A DNA stretch of 19,463 nucleotides from NCBI GenBank assembly GCA_004380135.1, contig QXCR01000308.1, positions 1-19,463 of the forward strand. Reading direction: 5' to 3'. The notes under the pieces are model-generated. The model did no database searches and was not told the DNA's origin. It saw nothing but the letters and a program-made list of their open reading frames with translations. The stretch is from Stemphylium vesicarium (Eukaryota > Ascomycota > Dothideomycetes > Pleosporales > Pleosporaceae). Positions 1-7,585 of this stretch are shown one piece after another; position 1 is the first letter of the stretch, and every line of letters begins with the position of its first letter. The position numbers and the translations under genes are program-made.

Positions 1-2
1 AC

Positions 3-1019
3 GCAGCACTTCGAACGGTATACGAGAACGGTCTGAAGGACTCGATCAAGGACGGCTTAGTACACCATGATAAGCCAGCGGATCTACACGCGTTAGTAGA
101 ACTGGCCACCCGTATCGACAACAGGCTATGGGAACGCAACCAGCAGAAGGCACGAAACACCTTCGTCCCAGCCAACACGAAGAAGTTCCGCCGGAACATT
201 CGGATCGACAAAGAAGGGGATGTCATCATGACGGACCAAGTGCAAGCCAAGGATCGAAAGCCCAAGGGAAGATACCACGATGGACTTTCCAAGGAAGAGC
301 GTCAGAAACGCTACGACAACAAAGCATGTCTCCGATGCGGAAAGGAAGGACACTTCCGCAGAGACTGCCCAGAGAACGACAAGGGGCGACAAGGAGCTGT
401 CAAGATCGGGATGATCAGACAAGGCACGCCCTACCCCAGAGAACAGTCCACTGACAGCGACGTCAGCGACATGGAACTGTACGAGGAAGCTCGGCTGTTG
501 GACAACGCCACGTATGAGCTCCTCCCCCGAGCGGTCGAGGCCGAAGACGTGACGGGTTGGGACGAAGTCCAGCCCACCGACTTAAAAGTCCACGTAGTCA
601 CGTTACGACAGCGCCTGCAAGACCGACAATGCTGGAAATGCGGCTGGGACTCGCACCTAGCAAACGAATGCAGCTATAGAGGACGAATCGCCATTACCGG
701 CCCGGGAGCCGAGGAAGCGATAAAAGAAGCCTTCGATAAACAACCATACTTCGAAGAAGTCGTCACGGAAGAAGACGAAGAACTCTCTGAACCAAAGAAA
801 GAACCCCAGCAGACTCACGGAAAGAACCGAGCCTGGGAAGATGCAAGCAAGGACAGACCAGTCGAGGACGAATGGTACACAAAGAACGTGCCAACGGGCC
901 AGGGACCCATACCCCACGACTGCTTGCATTGGACATTCTGCTACAAGGACAACTACAGAACCCACTACGACGCCAAGTACGGCGCAGGCTACTTTCCTAG
1001 GAAGAGGAAAGGTAGGTAG
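3..1019 (+). CDS. gag: Gag of element 1 (capsid/nucleocapsid), 5' partial, two CCHC zinc knuckles
   Basis: The frame is open from position 3 with no stop to TAG 1017-1019, about 338 residues, and the true start lies upstream. The N-terminal part, with the run ENGLKDSIKDGLV and later ELATRIDNRLWER, resembles the end of the retrotransposon Gag (Retrotrans_gag) domain. A nucleocapsid CCHC knuckle follows at 327-368 (CLRCGKEGHFRRDC, spacing C-x2-C-x4-H-x4-C). A second, unusual knuckle of the same spacing is at 630-671 (CWKCGWDSHLANEC). The C-terminus is acidic, then basic (PRKRKGR). Codons are GC-rich and undamaged, unlike the downstream pol. The terminating TAG could itself be a RIP-made stop. 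An internal ATG at 228 exists, but the upstream codons are clearly Gag, so it is not the start. Pol continues in the -1 frame. Confidence 0.9.
   Translation, partial: AALRTVYENGLKDSIKDGLVHHDKPADLHALVELATRIDNRLWERNQQKARNTFVPANTKKFRRNIRIDKEGDVIMTDQVQAKDRKPKGRYHDGLSKEERQKRYDNKACLRCGKEGHFRRDCPENDKGRQGAVKIGMIRQGTPYPREQSTDSDVSDMELYEEARLLDNATYELLPRAVEAEDVTGWDEVQPTDLKVHVVTLRQRLQDRQCWKCGWDSHLANECSYRGRIAITGPGAEEAIKEAFDKQPYFEEVVTEEDEELSEPKKEPQQTHGKNRAWEDASKDRPVEDEWYTKNVPTGQGPIPHDCLHWTFCYKDNYRTHYDAKYGAGYFPRKRKGR
327..671 (+). other. Paired CCHC zinc knuckles in element-1 Gag
   Basis: Two nucleocapsid-type motifs lie about 100 residues apart: C327-C368 and C630-C671 (first and last Cys codons). All eight metal ligands are intact. 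The second carries Trp residues (CWKC, GWDSH), giving aromatic positions suited to nucleic-acid stacking. Many Gypsy Gags have a single knuckle. Confidence 0.85.
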
Positions 1020-1075
1020 TTAAAAAACTAGAATGCCACTAGGGATAGGGTCACGCTAGTGTAGGTAGTCCTAAA

Positions 1076-4000
1076 ACAACCCTCTACAACGTACGAGACA
1101 CGAATCCGCAGAACCTTAGATTAAGGACGGAAGTCTTAGTACACGGACATAAGATAATAGCGACCATTAATAGCGGTGCTGTCTAAACAATTATCTCGTT
1201 ACGAGTAGTAGAAAGATGTAATATACCCTACTAAGCTAAGAAATAGCTAGTACAAGTAGTATTAGCCAACAACAACCCTATAGGATATAGAGGCGGCATA
1301 ATAAGACTAGAGACCCAACTAGTGTTACTAGACGTGGCAGAGATAAGGGACTAGACGAATATTAATATTATAGATCTTAGAGAAGAAGATATATTAATTA
1401 GCTATAATTAGTTAATTAAGTATAACCTAGCTATTAATTAGCTAAAGAAGACAATACTTAGCTAAGAACCTGCGCGTAAGGTTGCTAGAGTATAGAAAGA
1501 GAAACGCCCAACAGTCCAGAGCTTACCTAAGAATAGAAGGATTAGTAAGATCTTACCTTATAAGATCGCGAGAATCTATAAGAAGGACCCTAAGAGAATA
1601 AGAGTTATATAGTTAAAACGCGCCGCGACTATAAAGAAAGGGCCCGTACTACTAGATATTCTAAAGGAATACGATACGAGCGAGTTTAGAGAACTATTTA
1701 AGGAAATAGAAGTAACTAAGTTAGTAGATTACTAGGAGTGAGATTACGAGATCTATATCCAAGAAGGAGCTAAGCTCGTCCCGGGACCAATGTACCTAAT
1801 CGCGCCCGAGCATAAGCCAGAGTTACGCGAATACCTCAGAAAGAACCTAAGTAAACGATTTATCCGCGAAAGCGAAAGCCTGATAGCTTCGCCTATACTA
1901 TTCATTAAGAAAGCTAACGGAAAGTGGCGACTATATGTCAACTACTAAAGGGTAAATAGCAGCATAATAAAGAATTAATACCTACTACTACTAATAATAG
2001 AGCTTATAGATTAACTCTAAGGAGCGAAGTAGTTTACTAAATTTAACGTTTAAGAAGGATTTTACTATATTTAAATTACTAAAGGACACGAGTAGAAGAC
2101 CGCCTTTAAGATAAAGTATAGACTATATAAGTATATAATTATACTATTTAGATTAACGAACGCGCTAGCAACCTTTTAGATAGTTATTAATAAGGCACTC
2201 TACGAGTATCTAGGAATCTTCGTAGCCGCCTATCTAGACGATATACTAGTGTATTCCAAAGGCACGCTAGAAGAATATATAGAATATATAAAGAAGGTAC
2301 TATAGAAGCTTAAGTAATATAAGCTATACCTATAACCTATAAAGTGTAAATTCTATATAAAGGAAATAGAATTCCTAGGGTTTATTATCTTAATAGAAGG
2401 TGTAAAAATAAATCTAAAGAAGATCTAGACTATATAGGAGTAGCTAACTCCTAAAATAGTTAAGGATATATAATTCTTTCTAGAATTTACGAACTTTTAT
2501 AGAAAGTTTATTAGAAACTACTTCTAGATTTTAATACTACTTATAGAGATTATAAAGAAAGAAGTAGGGTTTAAATAGGAAAAGGAATACTAAGAGGCTT
2601 TTAACTAACTAAAGTAGGTATTCCTTAAAGCCCCTATACTCGAGATATATGACCCTAGACGCAAGACGCGAGTTAAGACTAACGCGTTAGATTATGCACT
2701 CGGCGCTGTATTGTCACAGCTATATAATAATAGGAAATAGAGACTAGTGTTCTACTATTCTAGAAAGTTCTCTGTAGTAGAACTTAACTACGATATTTAC
2801 GATAAGGAACTACTTAGAGTAGTTAACGCCTTTAAATAATAGGAAGTGTACCTATTAGGACTCCTAGACTAGATTAAAGTATTTTCTAATTACTAGAACT
2901 TAATAAGCTTTATAATAACTAAGAAGCTTAATAGAAGATAAGTTTAATAGGCTAAGATACTCTCTTAGTTCGACTTCAAGATTACTTACTAAGCTAGAAT
3001 ACTTAATAGAGTAGTAGACGCTTTGAGCCGAAGATCCGATCTACGAGAAGAAGGTCACAAGGAACCACATGATGCAGTACTCAAGAAGATGCCCGACGGC
3101 AGTCTCAAGTACAACCAGCCGGAACTGGCCAGAACAGCCAAGGTAACCGCGCAAGTAAAGACACTACAACGACATTGGCAGCAGAAAGCAGCCAACTAGC
3201 AGTTCGAGCCCGAGGCAAACGGCTCCGACGAACTGTTATAAGACGAAAAAGAGTACCAAGATATGGTTTTAAAAGAACGAACCTATATACCCCTATATAT
3301 AAGGAGAGACCTTATCACGGAACTGCACGAGTCCCTAGAATATGGACACGCAAGACTAGAGGAAATAGTTAGACGACTAATAAAGGTATTCGCTATACCA
3401 CGCTTACGAGCGTAGGTGCAGAATATTCTAGGCAACTATTTAGTATATTACTAGAATAAGCCTAAGAGACATAAGCCCTACAGCCTACTATAACCCTTAT
3501 AGCCGCTAGAACGACTATAGACTAGCGTAATAATAGACTTTATTATAAAGCTCCTAAAATTATTAGAACTAGGATTAGTAAGACTCTATAATATAGTACT
3601 AGTTATTATTAATTAATTAACTAAAGTAACAAAGTTTGTGCCTATAGAAGAGACTATTACGGCGGAGGAATGCGCGTACGAAGTTACTAAGGCACTAGTA
3701 TTAGAGCATAGGATGCCTAAAGAGTTTATTACTAATCATAATAAACTATTTACGTCTAAGTATTAGGACACATTCCTAGTAAGGTTAGGTGTGAAGAAGA
3801 AGCTATTAACCAGCTTCCACCCCAAAACAGACGGCCAGACAGAACGAACAAACTAGACACTAGAACAGTATCTAAGGATGTACGCTAATAAACTATAGGA
3901 TAATTAGGTTAAACTCCTACTAATAGCATAATTAGCCTATAACAGCACGAAATTGGCGACTACGAAGCACTCGCCACACTACGCAAATTATAGATATAAG

Positions 4001-4588
4001 CTAGTTGCTTATTAAGATCTAAAGGATATAGAAAGTATTATAGTAAGCGTAGATAATAAAGCCCGCCTTATATAAGAACTTTATAAAGAACTAAGTAAGA
4101 ATATAGCTTAGAGGAACCTCGCGACATCTAAGAGCGCGAATAAGTAAAGAATTAAGGGACTAACCTTTAAGAAGGGGGATAAAGTTCTCTTATTAAGATA
4201 AAATTTAAAAGTTAAGAGGCTATATAGAAAATTAGACAACCTCTAAATAGGACCCTTTAAAGTTCTAGAGGCAATAGGCCTAGTAAACTATAAACTCTAG
4301 TTACTACTAGGCATACGCATCCACTCTATCTTCTATAAGAAACTACTAGAACTAGCACCTCTAAACGCTAAGCTAGTAATAGATATAGAGCTTAAAGACG
4401 ACGAGTATAAAGTTAAAGAAATTAAGGACCTATAGAAGTTTAGAGGTTAGTAGAAGTACTTAGTTAAGTAGAGAGAATAGCCTAAGAGCTATAATACTTA
4501 GGAACCTAAAAGAAATCTAATAAACTATAAGTTACTAGTATAGGAGTACTACTAGAAGTTCCTAAAGGAATTAGGATTATATCTATAA
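1076..4588 (+). pseudogene. pol: Pol polyprotein of element 1 (protease-RT-RNase H-integrase-chromodomain), RIP-inactivated
   Basis: One reading frame (codon starts 2 mod 3) runs about 1,170 codons with many in-frame TAG/TAA but no visible frameshift. In order: protease with ATI-N-SGA near 1160-1180, where catalytic Asp has become Asn; RT from about 1750, with KWRLYVNY near 1920-1945 and intact YLDD at 2231-2242; RNase H around 2672-3010; the integrase zinc region near 3310-3470, whose later Cys positions read Tyr; the DDE core with first Asp at 3536, second Asp changed to Asn at 3734, and Glu intact at 3842 (TDGQTE); and a chromodomain near 4400-4545 (KYLVK, then an EP pair). The frame is -1 relative to gag. 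RIP explains the stops, since each sits where Gln or Trp is expected. It is not translatable as a full protein. Confidence 0.92.
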
Positions 4589-4634
4589 AAAGGAAGAAAT
4601 AATTAAAAGAAGGATTAAAGACGTTAGCCTATAA

Positions 4635-5123
4635 CTAGCCTAGATCAGCCGATAGTTTAAGTAGCGGCGGTTCGATGGGAAGGTCCGTACCAGGGGCAGA
4701 GCCCCCCTCGGCCTCCTCTTGCGCACGATCCTGGAGATTCAGAATGGCGTGATCACGGTCAGCGTACGACCGCTCTTTCGCCTCGATCTCCAGAAGCTCC
4801 AACTTTTGCTGCGACAGCTGTGCGCGCTGCGCATCTAACAGCGCCTCCGAACGAGCGATCTCCAAGCGCTTTTGACGCTTCTCCGCTTCTACCTTCTCCC
4901 ACTCTTCCTCGGAAACGAAGAGACTACACTCCGCCTTCACGGAAATGCAACCGGCGCAACGACCAGTTGCAGTGTCCACAAAACAGCGAAGATTCTTCTT
5001 CTCGCACCGCTTACACCAGAATGTCATCTCCAGACCCTGTTCCCTTACACGGTCAGCACGAGCACGACGCTCGGAAGTCGAGGTCTGCGAACGGTTGCGA
5101 CGGGACGATTGGATCTTAGGCAT
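4635..5123 (-). CDS. Antisense ORF of element 1: Zn2Cys6-like cluster plus coiled-coil protein
   Basis: An intact 162-residue ORF lies on the strand opposite gag-pol, between the pol end and the 3' LTR. I chose the ATG at 5123-5121 (MPKIQSSRRNR...). A longer in-frame reading to 5195 would need a GTG start. A basic N-terminus is followed by six cysteines at residues of about 36-63 with spacing C-x2-C-x6-C-x8-C-x2-C-x6-C (CKRCEKKNLRC, then CAGCISVKAEC). This matches the fungal Zn(II)2Cys6 binuclear cluster pattern. Then comes a charged, Leu/Gln-rich helix (about residues 70-135) likely to form a coiled coil, and an acidic, Pro-containing tail. There is no fungal transcription-factor regulatory domain. 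It has no stops and normal CpA/TpG content, while the adjoining pol is wrecked. A TATA-like box lies about 55 bp upstream. Small Cys-rich proteins of this type occur in fungal genomes. The function is unknown; DNA binding is inference. Confidence 0.72.
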   Translation of the reverse strand: MPKIQSSRRNRSQTSTSERRARADRVREQGLEMTFWCKRCEKKNLRCFVDTATGRCAGCISVKAECSLFVSEEEWEKVEAEKRQKRLEIARSEALLDAQRAQLSQQKLELLEIEAKERSYADRDHAILNLQDRAQEEAEGGSAPGTDLPIEPPLLKLSADLG

Positions 5124-5177
5124 AGCTAGGAAGGCATAAGGAACAAGGAAGACGCACCGCGACGGGCTTGCCGAAGC

Positions 5178-5183
5178 CTTATA
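5178..5183 (-). promoter_or_regulatory. TATA-like box of the antisense ORF
   Basis: The minus strand reads GCATATAAGG across 5186-5177. It sits about 55 bp upstream of the chosen ATG (5123), a normal core-promoter distance for a fungal gene. The surrounding DNA is GC-rich and unmutated, so the box is not merely a product of RIP, unlike the abundant TATA strings elsewhere here. Confidence 0.45.
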
Positions 5184-5248
5184 TGCAGCCCGCACTCAAC
5201 TACGCGGCACGGGAAAACAATAACCTAGGGTATCGAGACGATGACCCT

Positions 5249-5262
5249 AAGAGGGGAGGTAG
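5249..5262 (+). other. Polypurine tract of element 1
   Basis: The purine run AAGAGGGGAGGTAG abuts the TG of the 3' LTR and is the expected primer site for plus-strand DNA synthesis. It fixes the left LTR boundary and the element's plus orientation. Confidence 0.8.
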
Positions 5263-5747
5263 TGTTATAGGTAATAAGTAAAGGCCTCTCCTAGTTGAAG
5301 GATGTGATATTAGCACCAACAGTCGCACAAGCCGAAGGTTAATAATTAGCGCGGGGCGCGCAGGTCACGTGATGTGCCATCCCGCTAAGGATGACTATCC
5401 CGCCAAGATAGAGATAGCAGGTAGTAAAGGGATAGACTACTATTATAACTATCCCACGGAAGGACGCACCTAAGAGATAGATAGAATAGTAATAGACTTA
5501 GTAATAAGAATATAAGAATAGAAAGGTTTTATTATTTCTCTTATTATAGTTAACTCTTATAGTTATATCTCTTACCTAAATTACTAACTAGTTATTCTAT
5601 TACTTATATAGAATTAAGTTATCTTTACCTAAATATCTACTATCCTACTTAGTCGCTAGACAACCCTATAGGCCTACCGCCATACAATACCTCACCTGCC
5701 TTAGTACGGACCAGGACCAGAGAAGTATCGCCGAACCCTGTATAACA
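5263..5747 (+). repeat. 3' LTR of element 1 (485 bp)
   Basis: It begins TGTTATA and ends TATAACA, a perfect 7-bp terminal inverted repeat with the canonical TG...CA ends, and it follows a polypurine tract. The left third (to about 5440) and the last 100 bp are largely unmutated. The middle (about 5440-5640) is TA-rich from RIP. The partner 5' LTR is outside the window, so the ends rest on the TG/CA repeat and the tract. Confidence 0.8.
5365..5372. promoter_or_regulatory. E-box palindrome TCACGTGA in the element-1 LTR
   Basis: TCACGTGA contains CACGTG, the core bound by bHLH/Cbf1-type factors in fungi. The same core occurs in the unrelated LTRs of element 2 (GTCACGTGAC at 13270-13279). A regulatory role is inferred. 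Confidence 0.35.
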
Positions 5748-6492
5748 TCTTGCGAAGAAAATAAAACCTATCTATAAAGTAGAGAATAAGCGCTTATCAA
5801 AACGCCTTTTATAAGTCTTTAAACTAACTACGTCTTATTATAAAAAGTTAACTAAAAAGAATTTAAAGAGTATATTAATAATATATAATAACTTAAATCT
5901 AATTTTAGTAAAACTAAATCTACTATTAATTAATAACTACTTAAATTAAAAGGCTTAAAGTAAAGCTACTATTACTTCTAATTAATTAAAAGAAGTATAA
6001 GTTACTATAGTAGAGGATAATAAAATTTACTAAGAAGTAAAGAGAGAAATAAAGTAAAAAGAAAAAAGATTTCTACTAAGCTTAGGCCTAAAGTTTTCTA
6101 TTATAGAATATATAATTAATAATAAATTATTAATATATTAAAAGAGAAAATAGATACTATAAAATAAGTTAATATATATTAAAATTATTTAAGAGATTTA
6201 TAAGTCTCTTTTTATAAGTTACTCTAAAAGAGAAGTAACTTATAAGATACTTATAAGAGACTACTTCTAGCTAAGAATAGTAGATAATATTTAAAGGTAT
6301 ATTAAGAACTATAACATTATAGTAAGAATAAGCTATAGAGAGAAGGAAAATTAGAATTATTAAAACTTCTTCTAATACTTATTTAGATATAGAAAGAGAT
6401 CTCTATAAACTTTATAGAGAGACTACTTAAGGATAAGAGTATAATAAGCCTTATAGTAGTAATAGACTAGCTAAGTAAAAGAGTAATCTTTA
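5748..6492 (+). pseudogene. pol: Element 4, left fragment: Gypsy pol from the RNase H/integrase linker to the integrase core
   Basis: Directly after the element-1 LTR the plus strand reads RIP-damaged pol. From about 6190 the integrase N-terminal zinc-binding region is recognisable (TYKILIRDYF, then IKNYNI where Cys positions read Tyr). Around 6340-6350 the readable frame changes once (codon starts from 1 mod 3 to 0 mod 3), implying a 1-base indel. The core then follows: KEISINF, in which the first catalytic Asp has become Asn at 6408-6410, and LIVVID-x-LSKRVIFI running into the element-2 insertion. The segment 5748-6180 is likely the RNase H/integrase linker, but only its second half aligns convincingly. 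The other half of this gene resumes at 13393. Confidence 0.75.
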
Positions 6493-6497
6493 TTTTC
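6493..6497. repeat. Target-site duplication TTTTC, left copy
   Basis: Five bases immediately before the LTR at 6498 match the five bases immediately after the other LTR (13388-13392). Five bp is the usual duplication size for Gypsy integrase. Confidence 0.9.
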
Positions 6498-6942
6498 TGT
6501 GAAGGTCCGTCCTTAGAGGGTCCTAGGGTTGGTTCTCGGGAATGAGCTAGGCGCGTAATAGACGAGATAAGTTAAGTACAATATAAAGATTAATAAATAA
6601 CTTAAGAGTTTAAGAATTAAGTACTAATTCTTAGATTTTAAAATTAAATATAGTAACTATAAGGGTGCGCTATCTAGTAGCTATATACTTATATAATAGT
6701 TATATTAACTCCTAATAATAGTAGGGCATAACTCCTAGTAATAGTTATAATAGTTATAATTACTCCTAGCGATAGTTGCGGTAGTCGTAATCACTTCTAG
6801 CGATAGTCCTTAGCGTAGTAATTAGTCACGTAACTACTGATAGTCAGCGTTTTATAGGATTGCTATCCTAGTCTTGCTCGTGCGGCGCGGTTGCGGCGTG
6901 GTTGCGGCGTGGTCGTAAGCGTTTTAACTTTAGATTATAATA
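6498..6942 (-). repeat. 3' LTR of element 2 (445 bp, left copy)
   Basis: It is aligned base for base with 12943-13387 at a constant offset of 6,445. In plus orientation it begins TGTGAAGG. Its last base pair in the terminal CA is mutated (reads TA at 6941-6942, while the other copy keeps CA). Its left, outer part retains many C/G bases that are T/A in the other copy, and its right, inner part is the more damaged one. Confidence 0.93.
6890..6915. repeat. 11-bp GC-rich tandem repeat in the left LTR
   Basis: GTTGCGGCGTG is repeated directly (6890-6900 and 6901-6911), followed by a partial unit and preceded by a related GTGCGGCGCG. It is unmutated although surrounded by RIP, and identical in the right LTR (13335-13356). 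Confidence 0.75.
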
Positions 6943-6960
6943 CTATCTTCCTCTTCTAAG
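6943..6960 (-). other. Polypurine tract of element 2
   Basis: The minus strand reads a purine-rich AGAAGAGGAAGATAGTA directly before the 3' LTR. This confirms the minus orientation and the inner LTR edge at 6942. Confidence 0.7.
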
Positions 6961-7165
6961 AATTTATTCTTAGATTACTTAACCTTAATAATTACTTAGC
7001 TTATAAATAGAGTTACCCTACGCATTATTATAAGCTCTAGGGTTTACTATATTATCTAATTTCTATAAATATTAGATTTACTTAGCCTAGAAAATTCTTA
7101 ATGCTAATTTTATTTCTAATATTACTTATAATAAGTATTTTCTTAATAATCGCCCTTATTATATT

Positions 7166-7585
7166 ATGCTGAATTCGCCTCTTAAATATGCGGAGTGTAC
7201 GCGTCTTAGCTAGTTATGTATAAATATGTTGTGGGCCTCTTTAGATAAAACTTGCGAAGAGTATTAAGCGAAAGTGGATGCGGACGAAAAGTTGTTATCT
7301 AAAGTGATTGCGCGGTTGTTGCGCAATAAGAAGATTCTAGCGCAGGCTAATAAGCGCGCGCAAAGGAAGGCGCTCTACCTTGCGTCGGAACTAGAAGCGG
7401 AGAGTGAGGATGTTAATGCGCAGTTCTTAGATTGTCTAGCGGCGTCTATTAGTATTATATATTTACTAATAATATAGTCTACCTTAGGTGGTATAGATAA
7501 CGCGGTTGCGACCCTTAGTATTACTAGTCCTAGTAGCGCTAGTAGTACTAGTAGTAATAATATAGAAGCTATTAGTAGTTTATAA
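7166..7585 (+). pseudogene. Antisense ORF of element 2, RIP-damaged, charged helical protein
   Basis: On the strand opposite gag-pol, one frame from ATG 7166 runs to TAA 7583-7585 with only three internal stops (TAG near 7211, TAA near 7265, TAG near 7475), each explained by a CpA/TpG change. Predicted features: a short N-terminal Cys segment (ECTRLS-stop-LC), a WASLDK run, then a long Lys/Arg/Glu/Ala helix (KLLSKVIARLLRNKKIL...) and a Ser/Thr-rich tail (SPSSASSTSS). CpA and TpG content is much higher than in flanking pol. An uninterrupted piece is 7274-7477. It starts about 220 bp from the 3' LTR and points into the element, the same placement as the element-1 antisense ORF, but the sequences are not obviously similar. 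The 3' tail overlaps the end of pol on the other strand. Such small Cys/coiled-coil proteins are a recurring fungal class. The function is unknown. Confidence 0.6.

Larger units (their letters stand above)
1..5747 (+). mobile_element. Element 1: Ty3/Gypsy chromodomain-type LTR retrotransposon, 5' end outside window
   Basis: Order on the plus strand is gag, protease, RT, RNase H, integrase, chromodomain, then an antisense ORF, a polypurine tract and the 3' LTR. This order, with RT ahead of integrase, and the C-terminal chromodomain mark a Gypsy chromovirus-like element. The 5' LTR, primer-binding site and gag start lie left of position 1. RIP damage is patchy: 1-about 1180, 1745-1945, 3020-3250, 3800-3860 and 4640-5440 keep normal CpA/TpG content, while the rest is almost stripped of it. 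It ends directly against element-4 pol sequence at 5748, so it is probably inserted into element 4. The expected 5-bp target duplicate is TCTTG (5748-5752), whose partner would lie outside the window. Confidence 0.9.

Noticed and set aside
657..965. 102-residue hydrophobic ORF opposite gag, and similar overlapping ORFs at 126-454 and 841-1023
   Set aside because: They lie over the well-supported Gag frame with two zinc knuckles, so they are alternative-frame shadows in GC-rich DNA.
1023..1029. AAAAAAC as a canonical -1 slippery site for gag-pol
   Set aside because: It lies after the gag TAG and its codon phase does not match the gag frame, so it cannot work as the standard heptamer in this copy.
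1753..1941. 62-residue ORF on the minus strand
   Set aside because: It is opposite the best preserved RT block and open only because this block escaped RIP. No features of its own.
3175..3372. 65-residue basic ORF on the plus strand
   Set aside because: It is out of frame with pol. The pol frame across the same bases gives recognisable linker and integrase zinc-region text (LITELHESLEYGHARLEE). It is a shadow.
1200..4600. Frequent in-frame TAG/TAA at Gln positions as a sign of a reassigned (ciliate-like) genetic code
   Set aside because: Trp, Cys, His and Asp positions are altered too (to stop, Tyr, Tyr, Asn), undamaged blocks use CAG/CAA and TGG normally, and TA enrichment is strand-symmetric. 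This is mutation, not recoding.
4820..5139. Plus-strand ORFs of 64-99 residues opposite the antisense gene
   Set aside because: They show no domain pattern. The minus-strand frame has the six-Cys cluster and an upstream TATA-like box.
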